Assembly (NCBI RefSeq): GCF_964204645.1
Contig: NC_134031.1
Location: forward strand, 7,478,501 to 7,542,500
Source: Tubulanus polymorphus
Lineage: Eukaryota; Nemertea; Palaeonemertea; Tubulaniformes; Tubulanidae
Length of the DNA: 64,000 nucleotides
Reading direction: 5' to 3'
A program made the position numbers and the translations under genes. Each line of letters opens with the position of its first letter. The first letter of the stretch is position 1. Below are positions 54,759 to 64,000 of the stretch, piece after piece. The notes under the pieces were generated by a model, which did no database searches, was not told the origin of the DNA, and worked only from the letters and a program-made list of their open reading frames with translations.

Positions 54759-54852
54759 GACTGTTAAAATGATAAATTGTTTGACAGTTGAAATGATAAA
54801 TTGTTTGACAGTTAAAATGATAAATTGTTTGACAGTTGAAATGATAAATTGT
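54759..54852. repeat. 24-bp tandem repeat, four copies
   Basis: GACAGTTGAAATGATAAATTGTTT-type units (shown in part as GACAGTTGAAATGAT) follow directly after the AT-rich ORF and end at the junction with BEL/Pao gag. Confidence 0.85.
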
Positions 54853-54901
54853 CTCCTTAGTCAATGTCTGTTGTTCGACGGCAGAATCATTCAGCAAATC
54901 T

Positions 54902-56419
54902 TCACCGCCACTGGAGAAGCAGTGAGGACTTAGGCTGCTGAGGTGACCCAGAAGATAAATCGGATATCATTTCATTATCTCGATGAAGACTGGTATGGTG
55001 TCTCTTTTTGCAAGTGTGACAGCTAACTGCGGATGGACAGTTAGATTTCACGTGACCTGGACAAAGACTATTGAAACATAATTTAAACCATCGAATCACT
55101 GCAAGACGTTCATTGAAATTCTTTTGAATGAATTTCTTGCAACGAGAAATATTATATTGAGCAGGACAGAGTGCACAGCTGAATCGATTAACTCTATTGT
55201 AATGGCCAGTTTGCTGTTTCAAAACTTATTGATAATTGACGATTTGTTGATGGGTTTGTTTCGTAACGGAAGGTACACTGACCGCGTACGGCCCGCATTC
55301 AGCATCCACTCTATCCTGTAACCACAGGTTTTAAATCATATAAATTTGGTTCTCCTAAACGAGCTACATTTTTAACATGTTCATTCCATTTATGTCGTTT
55401 CTTAAAGGGAAGTCTCCTGGCAACTCTTTGTAGTATTTCACAACTTGCGAGTTCGTTTGTGTAATTTAACTTCGTCAGAGTCGTCAAACAATCTCGAATG
55501 CTTGTGTAGAAATCTCGAAGTGCGACAGTACTAGATTGTACAACCGGTCCCGCAGCCACACTGTTGATATAGGCCCTGGCTACGAGACCTTTATGGCCGA
55601 AAACGCGTTTTAATTCTTGCAGGGCATGCGCATAATTGCGACCTGAATACCCGAGACCGCAAATAAGTTTCCAGATAACAGAATGTCCATTCGTTGGCTG
55701 TCAGTTATACCAACGCATTGATGGACTTGAACGTGAAACTGCTCAACGAACTTAGGCCAAACAAATGCCGACTAATCGAAAATCGGGAACTCTACTGGTG
55801 GCAAAATATCGATCAACGCTCAGCTACTCCAACGCACGCTATAAAATTAGCTTCTCCGCCCGTTTCAAATCCGGGTGCTGTCTCGCTGGTCAATCCAAGC
55901 ATCGATTGCTTCGTCATGGCTGGGCGGCGGTAAAAATAGGTTGCTGATACACCCAACGTTCGTGTCGTCAGAACGACTCCCTGGCTGCTCAAATGGTAAC
56001 TCATCGGCTGTGGTCTCAACCATACCCTCGTGTTTCGGTCGCGTATTAGACTTACGTGATTTGACTCAACCTGCGTCGGAATCCATGAGATCTAGAGATA
56101 GAGACCTGATTTTACAGTCTATTTTATCGACGATGTCCAGAACCTTTTCCGAATACGGTTCGAACCACAATCAGCATCGAGAACATCCTCGTCGCAGAGA
56201 GATGATCTGAGTGCGTACCGTTTCCAGACGTTCTAACGATTTCAAAACGGTTTCTTTCACTAAACTGAGAGCACTCTGGCTCTTGAGAATTTCGACTTGG
56301 CTTTGACCCTTTTCGACATTTCGGGTCAGCCAACCTGCTAACGACTTCCTAGATTTGAACAGCTTCTCACGACTCTCGTCATCGTGTTCTGCGCGTTCCT
56401 TGTTTTCGGTGGACATCAT
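54902..56419 (-). pseudogene. gag: BEL/Pao gag
   Basis: C-terminal piece 54902-55222 has the CCHC-like knuckles CFNSLCPGHVKSNC and CHTCKKRHHTSLH. Middle 55311-55559 has LRDFYTSIRDCLTTL and LPFKKRHKWNEHV, typical of the DUF1759-type gag core. N-terminal piece 56171-56419 is helical. Frameshifts separate the pieces. Confidence 0.8.
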
Positions 56420-56541
56420 TCGACGGCGTTGCTGTTTTCAGGTGACGTCAAGTAGAGCTTTAACTTTTGTCGAAGACTGAGCGACAAAAGACTAACAAAT
56501 GGACAACGCTTAACGTCCTCTTTTAATAACCGGCAGAGCGG

Positions 56542-57303
56542 TAGCGAGAACGATAATGAGTTAACTACAAAAAATATAACAAACAACTAAAGGCACATTC
56601 AGTTAAAGAATTTCAGAAATAGGCAAAATTTGTAATAAATTAGTAATACATTGCAAACAACTTACATCTCTTTATCCGGCTAGATTCGCATGGTAAACCG
56701 GCTCAACTCAAATGGCAAATGCCCAGAGAACTAGCTAGAATAGTGACAATACCCATATACAGAAATACAGAAACAGTCACAAACCGAAAACCTGAAATCT
56801 AAGTAGCCAAAAATGCGCTGTGCATGAAGCGCGAACCTGAAACTTTAACTATAGTACCGGTATGAGTTAGTATATATCAGTTGACAACAATGATGTTTAG
56901 TAGAAGCCAATGATCAAAGATGATTCAGAATCTAACAGTCTTCTAATAGTTAGATATTGCAGTCTTTTTGAAGTTAGAAGTTAGAGAATTTATTGATTTT
57001 GAGTATTTTAGACTGAGACTGGTGTTTTGCCAAATCATCGGTATTTTAGCCAGAAATGAATTGTTAAAGCGTTTACTTTTATGCTGTTGAGCCCTAGGGT
57101 ACTGACGACTACGCGTTCTGTACAGGTGGTGAAAAACCCGGAGATAAAGTCTCAATCTTTTTTAGAGAACTGAATTTCTGTAACATGATTTATGATACAG
57201 AAGTTAGTAATATCTAAGAGCATTATATTTTTGTGAAAATTATTCATAATAGGGAAGTTGATAGTATTTGACAGAACATCTAAAAAATATTTGATTTTTT
57301 GTT
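56542..57303. other. Probable remainder of BEL/Pao 5' LTR and flank
   Basis: No gene. The LTR-like start at 56468 implies this is at least partly LTR, but no second copy is available to set the edge. Confidence 0.4.
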
Positions 57304-57705
57304 TTGCGAATTGACACCAGGATGATAGATTTAGTTTTTTATATGTATGTATACATACAATATGACGGTGGTCGCTTCGTCACAAGAATGAAAGAATCCT
57401 GTGCTTACCGCAGGGAAGATATCCCAAATACCGAGGCTTTGAAAGAGAAGAATCCACTGGAGGATCAGGGAATAAAATGCCTGAGATTTACAGCCGAAGA
57501 TTATATCGCTTGGATGAAAGAAATTTTCAAAGACGAAATGAAAGAAATAGCTGAACAAAGAGTCGATAAAGAAGACTTTAAGTTATCTCAGGATGACGTC
57601 ATTGATGGGCTAAAGGCCTGCATTAGTCGTCAAGAATTTGACTGGTTGCAAAATGGCGCTATCATTTTGTTATTGCTTCAAAAGTACGATATGATCCAAA
57701 GTTGA
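57304..57705 (+). CDS. Unknown ORF, possible terminal host exon
   Basis: 133 codons. From about residue 20 on (YDGGRFVTRMKESC...) it looks like real coding sequence: mixed composition, acidic helical middle (DEMKEIAEQRVDKEDF), hydrophobic end (GAIILLLLQKYDM). The first 20 residues are probably intronic. Could be the last exon of a host gene whose other exons are outside or unrecognised. Family not recognised. Confidence 0.4.
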   Translation: MRIDTRMIDLVFYMYVYIQYDGGRFVTRMKESCAYRREDIPNTEALKEKNPLEDQGIKCLRFTAEDYIAWMKEIFKDEMKEIAEQRVDKEDFKLSQDDVIDGLKACISRQEFDWLQNGAIILLLLQKYDMIQS

Positions 57706-58654
57706 CTGTTATCCCAACGATTAAATCGTCCATATAAAATGTGAACAAAAGCATGGTAGCAAGATATTGTATAAAATGCATGAAATATAGAGTTTTATGT
57801 ACCTAATCTACTCCTCCATTGGGGTTCCCCAATTTACTACTCCATGTTTTGTCCTAACCATGCACCACACGAACATTTTGAGATGTCAGCTGGGCTAATA
57901 CGGCGACCCCTATTTGTTAAAGGCAGTTTTTGGCTTTTAACTCCTGTTACTTTAAAAGATATTAGAGTAGTGGTTCCAGTTGCCTTCATTGGCTCTTGAC
58001 TAAACGCTTGTAATGATGACTGTAGTGAACTGATATAAATCTCAGTATAGTTAGCAAATAAAAACATACAGTAGATTTGTAGAAACAGTTTATTTCCTAA
58101 TAATTTCGACGTTAATTCTAAACCACTTCTTCAGAGGAACTAAAAAGATATCATATTAGTTCCTCTGAAGATGAGGTTTAGAATAAACCTCGAAACTGTT
58201 AGAAAATAACTATATAACTTTTTCCACAAATCTACTGTGGGTTTTTATTTGCTTGTAATGATGTATCGTTTTACTAGGAAACTTGTACGGTTCTAGGGTA
58301 GCGCAGCCTAACAATCGTGGAAAAACACATTAATTCACAAATTAGATAAAAAGGCAACAATGAAATTTCATACCTATGTACCATATTGGACTTGTGAAAA
58401 CATTTACCAACCTGATATTTTACTGTATAATGTTTCGCCATTTACAATGAATTCTTTGACAGAATATATTTATACTTAATTTAGTTATATCTATTTCACA
58501 CTATAACAGATTTTCACAAAATCTGAATAAATTGTGTTAGATTTCTGAGAATCGATTTTTCATTTGATGCGAATTGTGAACTTTAATGAGTAAGTAAGAC
58601 GTGGCTTATATTTGCATCATAGTCCACACCTTCAACAGTTTATTATCATGAATC
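57706..58654. other. Intergenic, with a foldback MITE
   Basis: Contains the 201-bp inverted element at 58053-58253 and the 5' flank of receptor B (AAGACGTGGCTT, CACCTTCAACAGTT). Confidence 0.5.
58053..58253. mobile_element. Foldback MITE
   Basis: The ends AGCAAATAAAAAC...CAGTAGATTTGT and its inverse bracket a second inner inverted pair (TTCTAAACC...TCTTCAGAGGAACTAA). A 13-bp direct repeat GCTTGTAATGATG occurs at 58006-58018 and 58251-58263 and may be its target duplication. Confidence 0.65.
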
Positions 58655-59605
58655 ATGAATTCAACTCAGATTCAGATTGGTCGACCTTACAGCAGTTACA
58701 GCAGTAACATCGTTCTCATGTCTGTCGTTAACAGGTCTGGTACCTACCGCACTGTGTCACTGGTTATTCTGTCTGTCTTGTTCATGCTGGGAGCGTTTGG
58801 AAATTCGGCAACTTTCCTGATAATGATAAGTCGTAGATTCCGCAGTTTATCTTACGCTAACTATCTGATAGCTTTGTCTATCAGTGATTTCACTTACAGT
58901 ATAGATTTTACACTGATGCCTGTTTTACAGTTTATTCTCTTGCACGGTAAAGGTCCAATATTCATCATGACTTCACTGATCAGATGTCGAATCTATGAAT
59001 TTGTAATGTTACTTGCAGTCAGTAATAGCGCGTGGTTGATATTAGCTATAACACTGGAGCGTGTGGCAGTTGTGCTCTTCCCGTTCACATCTCGTTTGAT
59101 ATGTACACCGAGATTCGCTAGATTTGCGACATTAGTAATTACTGCAGTGAATGTACTGGTTCTATATCTGACACCCATTTTGTCGATACATTTTTCCGAA
59201 TTTTTCGGATGTTACTATCAATCATTTGGCCAAATAACGTTTGCGGTATTTGTTGTCCATGTTTTCGTTCTGCCTTTATTTTTGATTTTAATGTCAAATT
59301 GTGTTATAATCATTCAGTTATTTATAGGTATAAAAATGGTTTCGTCTAATCAGAAAACTGCAAAATCAAAACGCACAACAATAATGCTTGTAACAGTTTC
59401 ACTCGCATTTGCAATATTTACACTCCCATCCGCTATTACAGCATTGTTACCAATCTCGCCAGAGCAGAGAAATCTTCTACATGACATTTTTGTTCAGTTT
59501 CTTGTTTGTAATTATGTGGTAAATTTCTACATATATCTTTTACTCGGACGAGAAATTCGTGAATATTTCTGTATGAAAATCCGCTGTAGAAAATCAGTGA
59601 AATAA
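58655..59605 (+). CDS. Rhodopsin-like GPCR B, intronless
   Basis: 316 residues, same architecture as the minus-strand copy: FGNSATFLI in TM1, LSISDF in TM2, LERVAVVLFP after TM3, SKRTTIMLVTVS before TM6, NFYIYLLLGREI in TM7. Differences cluster in extracellular loop 1 to the start of TM3 (LLHGKGPIFIM against FMHVKDGPILLM), loop 2 and intracellular loop 3, i.e. likely ligand- and coupling-related positions. Both copies are intact, suggesting two working receptors. Confidence 0.88.
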   Translation: MNSTQIQIGRPYSSYSSNIVLMSVVNRSGTYRTVSLVILSVLFMLGAFGNSATFLIMISRRFRSLSYANYLIALSISDFTYSIDFTLMPVLQFILLHGKGPIFIMTSLIRCRIYEFVMLLAVSNSAWLILAITLERVAVVLFPFTSRLICTPRFARFATLVITAVNVLVLYLTPILSIHFSEFFGCYYQSFGQITFAVFVVHVFVLPLFLILMSNCVIIIQLFIGIKMVSSNQKTAKSKRTTIMLVTVSLAFAIFTLPSAITALLPISPEQRNLLHDIFVQFLVCNYVVNFYIYLLLGREIREYFCMKIRCRKSVK

Positions 59606-60481
59606 CCGAGTTCGATTTACTACATACAACTGTAACCTGTATTTTACTGTGGTCTGGTCAAAGAGACATCCAGTAAATTACATTTCAATGTAGATTTATG
59701 CAACTCCATCCAAAAATATAAAACTTTGCACAATCAAAATTCTCTTTCCTCAAATCATTGAATCTTTTTTATTTTAGTGGCTCGTTTTTATACAGGAGCA
59801 CATACAAATTAGAATTAGTTTTTTCGTTTTTTTCAAATTCACTTAGAGAGAAATGAAACTCATTTTCATGATTTATTCTATAACAAAGTCTTATTAAAAT
59901 CTGCATCGAGCCACAGATCAGGTGTGATCCAGTTTATATGGAAGAATTCATTGTGATTTCATTCTGACCTTATTAGAACGATTTGAATGTGCGTCTGTTC
60001 GTTTAAAAATATTTATTTCCGTTGCCGTTACCGTTATTGCATCAATAGGCCTGTGGTGCATTGATAAACATTGCACATCTTATTAATCAGAACCCTACTG
60101 TTTTTAGTACTTCTATGGTCTAGTTGAAGTATTATATGATTCGATAAGGTCTCTGTTTCCAAAGAAAGAAGTCGAACACTTTTCTTATTTTTTTTTCGAA
60201 ACAAAATCTGACCCTGAGGATGCCAGGCATAACGAACCGTGTTTCTCCAGGGGTACAAAAGATGGAACATGTAAATCAATCAAGCATTGCAATTCCGCCA
60301 ATTTTTATTCAAGGACGAAGGTTTTGGCTGTGAAGAGGACAAAAAAGCACTCTAGGAGGATCGATTTGTTAAAAGGCGAAATTGAAGACTGCGAATAATT
60401 TGATTTTAATTAAGTGCACAATTAGAATGAATAATTTTGAATTGCAGAATTTAGGAAAAACAAAAAAATATTAAATGCCAC
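59606..60481. other. Non-coding
   Basis: 3' flank of receptor B. Short minus ORF at 60034-60279 has no recognisable feature. Confidence 0.45.
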
Positions 60482-60950
60482 TCATGCCTTCATCAGTCGA
60501 AGGCGGATATTAAAGGCTTTCCTAAGAAAAGTAGAAAGATTGTATGATTTACTAGTACTGGAAATTATGTGGATGAATTTTTCTTTGTCGGGTTTGTCCA
60601 GTAAGTTCTTGGTATATCTTAGTCTTAAGCCAGATGCAGGACAGATTAAGGCAAAATGGTACTCGTCCTCAATTTCATTCAGATTACAACATCTACAAAT
60701 ACGATTATTATATGGGATCTTGTGTCTGGCCCAGGGTCCAGTTTCGACTAACAGATCATGACTAGAACCTAGCAATCCTCATACGTACGCCTTCTATATA
60801 CGATACATAAATAACTCCCTTCTTAATACACGAAAATATTTGGCTTCAGATGAGTTTTCGAAAAAAGTATGCCATTGCTGCTTGAACTGATCAAGCACTC
60901 TAACCTCGCCTGAGCGCAAGAACCACTTTTCATTGTTGTCTCTAAATTAG
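60482..60950 (-). pseudogene. C-terminal tail of a non-LTR retrotransposon
   Basis: 60482-60775 reads SSHDLLVETGPW, ICRCCNLNEIEDEYHFALIC: the Cys/His-rich C-terminal block found after RT in CR1/RTE/jockey-type LINEs. Degraded upstream sequence (QWHTFFENSSEAKYF near 60870) extends it. The rest of the element is absent (5' truncation is usual). Confidence 0.7.
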
Positions 60951-62164
60951 CTATATCAAATTTCATTGAAATGATCATTGGTACCGAGTTTACTTTGAAT
61001 CAATGACTAACAATAACTAACTTTTTGCACGCACAGCTAAAATCTCTCTGACTTCATTTTCAACTACCCACAACTGTTCACAGATACTGCAGATTCACAA
61101 TGTTCACACGCAATGTTTTACGTCACTCATGCTCCCCTCAACCACTTGCTACAGTTACCGTTATTTTTTATCTATCAAGTTTTAATGTGCACGATTACCT
61201 ACCTACTCCTAGCCCTACAATATCCCCATCCGCCCACAGAAATGATGGACCCACAAAAAGTATTCAATTCCAAACTGCAACATCCTGAAAGAACCTGGAA
61301 ACGACATGCAATAATCACCATGATTATATTACATTAATTCATTGTTGAAATGAATAATAATTAAAGAATATTAGATTAAATCTTAACATATAGATTCAAT
61401 TCACAGTGTTTTACAACTGTTCATTGAAATCCATCGTATGAATAAACACTTCATGAATATTTGGCCTAGATGATTTTGTCAGATGTTGATATGTAATTCA
61501 TGTGGACATTTTGATAGGTTTGTGAGGTATCTATTCGTGGTTAAGTCACGATTGGCTTGTATACAGCTGAAAAGTTTATGTATATAAATGAACATAATGT
61601 GCTGGAAACAAATTTCATAAATACTTCAATCTTCATTGTCAATGAATATTTTGTTTACATTTTATGCATTCAGGCCAGCTGGAGTCGTGTTTAGTTGAAT
61701 TATTAATCTAATCATCAATCTATAAATCAATAAAAGAGATAAATTTCCATTCTACGACTTCGATACTTCATTTCAAAAAAATAAATTATAATGTATTTTT
61801 TGTCATGTGTTCAGCATGGGCCCCTATATACGTAAGCTACTCTTTTATGAAGTAAACCGGCAGACGATTCAATCGCATCGCAGTTTCGATTCGTTCACAT
61901 GGTCTTACCAGGGGCGGATTTTTTTTCATTTTCATCGAGTGTTGTCGAAAATAAGCAGTGGGAAAATGAATTCATTTTTTGAAAATAATGATTTTAAATG
62001 CATGAAATGCCATGTATAAATCTTTGCCAGATCTTCTAGGAAAGTCCCCAGACGAAGTGGCTGGGTCCCTGCGACAACAATTTTTTCTTTAATTTATAGT
62101 GCGCCCTTTTTCAAATTTATATATAACATATGCGTATCATTAATGATTATAGTTATATGGTCAG
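60951..62164. other. Intergenic and duplicated 5' flank
   Basis: No gene to about 61590. From there to 62164 the sequence is a diverged copy of about 4260-4895 (shared ACGACTTCGATAC, CGGCAGACGATTCAATC, TTTTGTCATGTGTTCA). Confidence 0.65.
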
Positions 62165-62192
62165 ATGAAACTTCTCGTCGGAATAGTAATCG
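62165..62192 (+). pseudogene. Orphan duplicate of signal-peptide exon
   Basis: ATGAAACTTCTCGTCGGAAT..., followed by a GT donor at 62193 in the same phase as exon 1 at 4896-4923; encodes MKLLVGIVIG. Similarity to the first locus stops at about 62320, just before where exon 2 should begin. No downstream Cys-rich exon is visible to the end of the window, so it is either a broken copy or the first exon of a gene with distant exons. Confidence 0.7.
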
Positions 62193-62319
62193 GTAATGTA
62201 TTATAGATAATAGGATCATAATTTATATTTGCTTGATCGATCTTGTTGACCCCGAACTTTAGCTAAATGGTATCTTGTACCTGTTTCGTAATAAAAGAAT
62301 GTACACTTGAATGAACATT

Positions 62320-64000
62320 TTTGAACGATTTATATTTATCACAATTAGAAAAATAAAAGGTACAAAAACAGTAATGAAAATATAGGAATTAGTAAAGAAA
62401 CTTCTGGCGAATTTCTAAAAGGCGTTTGAATTGTTGCCGAAAAGCAGAAAATTGACGGTCAACCACTCACTATGCGCTTTGCGCTTGACTGGGCCACGCG
62501 CGTTTCTAAGAAGATATTTTCATACGAATGCAGTATCAACAAAATCCTCGGATAAAACTATATCTTCAGTGAAAAATTCTAAATTGTATCTCAAAAAATG
62601 AAAAAAGTTACAGCCAATGACACAAAATTACCAATTTTTTTTGAGGGGCCTTCCTAAAAGTGGGGTAACTTTTTTAAAGTGTAACTGTGTTCGATTGTTG
62701 CAGCCGAGAAAAATGGAATAAACACCATTAGAAAATAGAAATTGTCACCTTTCTATCGATTCATAAGTTTAAATTGTTTGCCAAAGAGGGATGGGCGACT
62801 TAATCGCGCTAGAGGTTTTAGTCTAAAAATGTTAAAATCTCTCCAACAATGCGGGACATGTGGGACCGCCTCAAAATGGCCCCTGGTAACTGGAAACTTC
62901 CCCATTCGCTTAGATTAATAAGCTTTTGATATTAAAGAGTATCGACTTGGGACGGCAGGTGTGTGTAGCTATGTGAACACTCGGACCAGGCCATTGAAAC
63001 GCAAACTATATAATCTTATAATCTTAGGCTGTCAATCTTATTTTTACTGTAAATGGGCAAATAGGGCACACTAGGATCGTAGAGCGACGTAGATCACTGG
63101 TGGAGACAGCCACACTACAGGACTGGGTGAACATTAAACATATGTTTAATATGCTCTGGATGTTTGACCCCGGAAAAAATCCGGCGGTACTGGCCGTGTT
63201 GTCACTGAGAATTAACTTGAGCATATCTTCAGACAATAGCCATCGTTTAAGAAATTACTCCCTAATTTCAATGTCGCTCGGAAGGTCCAGAAATACAGTC
63301 GACCCACAACGCCACGGATTTAGCACGGTCGCTAGTTTCAATAGTTTCAAGATGGTTGACTCCGTGAAATGCGTCGAAGACCGAAGTCAAGTAATTATGT
63401 CAAAAACCTTACTCCGGAATGCATGCAGGTGTTCCTCAATATAAATCAGTATAAATTCAAAACAGTCAACGGGAACGGTGTGCAGATGGCACTACGTCAC
63501 TAGCCTCACCATCTGACGGCCCCAGCATTAGTCGATAAAAACTCAAAATTTGCTCATCTTTTCATCGTGTTTATATATAGATTGCTGTGAATTTCATCTG
63601 CTTTTCCCGAGAAAACCAAAAGTTTTGAATTCTCACCAGAAGTTTTGAATTGTGTACCTTCTCGGTACTCTTCTTTTTGACACTTGGTTCTTGCTCTCAT
63701 GTGGAAAGCCATTAATGTAATCAATAATATATTACAGTGCAATATATATTGAATTGAATTACTCTGGCAATCGATTGTGGCAATCGAGCGATCCAGCCAA
63801 CCCTGGCAAGCGACTATAGCCGCACTAACCCTGGGTAGTGAGTATAGTAGACTGGTCGCCTGTCCAATTCTGCGCCACCTAATTCGCATAGTCTAACTGA
63901 AGGTAGAGACCGGCAACCAGTCTATGAGTATAGCGCCGGTAGCAGGACTTTTAAGTGAAGTCAATCTTAAGAATCAGCAGAACATGGCGTCACAAGCCCC
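62320..64000. other. Non-coding or unrecognised
   Basis: ORFs at 63024-63236 (minus), 63100-63444 (plus) and 63554-63889 (minus) overlap each other and show no family features. Short CAATCGA / GGCAATCGA direct repeats near 63765-63795. Confidence 0.4.

Larger units (their letters stand above)
54250..54880 (+). mobile_element. AT-rich Polinton-like fragment inside BEL/Pao
   Basis: A block with the extreme AT content and Asn/Lys/Ile-rich coding of the window's Polinton interrupts the BEL/Pao element on the opposite strand between gag and RT, replacing the protease region. It contains one ORF and a 24-bp tandem repeat. No TIRs or target duplication seen. Confidence 0.6.
50619..56541 (-). mobile_element. 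Degenerate BEL/Pao retrotransposon
   Basis: Minus-strand order from high to low coordinates: gag (56420 to about 54900), RT, RNase H, integrase zinc finger (51023), the BEL/Pao arrangement. A direct repeat of about 75 bp (TGTCGAAGACTGAGCGAC ... AACCGGCAGAG) occurs at 50619 and 56468 and is probably the shared edge of its LTRs; beyond that the two sides diverge. All ORFs are broken, the RT palm is partly deleted, and a foreign AT-rich segment sits at about 54250-54880. Confidence 0.85.

Noticed and set aside
63024..63889. Three ORFs of 70-114 codons near the window end
   Set aside because: Overlap on both strands, no family features; kept as unrecognised sequence.

Overview
This is animal nuclear DNA, most likely a marine invertebrate (mollusc or other lophotrochozoan; inferred from the mix of Polinton, DIRS, BEL/Pao and env-bearing gypsy elements, intronless chemoreceptor-like GPCRs and an intron-containing small secreted gene; the species cannot be read from the sequence). 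Host genes are sparse: a four-exon secreted Cys-rich gene (4896-6352), its partial duplicate near the other end (about 61.6-62.3 kb), two closely related intronless rhodopsin-like receptors in inverted orientation (44896-45846 minus, 58655-59605 plus), and a few short ORFs of unknown status. Most of the rest is mobile DNA.

The centrepiece is a complete Polinton/Maverick, 14604-43070, bounded by 90-bp terminal inverted repeats (TIRs) that differ at one position and by a perfect 6-bp target-site duplication, CACCGA. Minus nested insertions it is about 16.3 kb, the usual Polinton size. It carries protein-primed DNA polymerase B, penton/minor capsid, major capsid, a chromodomain integrase, a packaging ATPase and several membrane or unknown proteins. 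All large genes carry stops or frameshifts, so it is a decaying copy. Two elements are nested in it: a Ty3/gypsy element with an env-like gene (about 25969-37050), and a 1062-bp piggyBac remnant (38784-39845) inside the integrase gene, flanked by TTAA.

Three things in the Polinton stand out. (1) The polymerase is split at its catalytic YxDTD motif by an intein-like insert of about 337 codons (18261-19271) with Hint-type splicing blocks and a LAGLIDADG-type endonuclease segment. (2) Nearly every gene starts at a TATAAATGG / TAAATAAATGG-like sequence, similar to the poxvirus late promoter TAAATG, and the element encodes a zinc-ribbon protein that may be a VLTF3-like late transcription factor. 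(3) The start codons of both outermost genes lie inside the TIRs, so both ends share one promoter and start.

Around it: a DIRS-type tyrosine-recombinase retrotransposon on the minus strand (9236-13873, 43-bp inverted terminal repeats) beside an 84-bp-armed foldback; an RNase H remnant of another retroelement (13874-14603), which was the Polinton target; a degenerate BEL/Pao element on the minus strand (50619 to past 56468) holding an AT-rich Polinton-like gene fragment (about 54250-54880); a non-LTR retrotransposon tail (60482-60950, minus); and assorted MITEs and minisatellites. A separate island at 47.95-49.07 kb holds an intronless Cys-rich RING-like gene with a hairpin leader, then eight palindromic TCTTAAG-type sites spaced 14 bp apart, then a TATA box and a near-empty transcription unit; it may be a captured viral segment, but that is inference.
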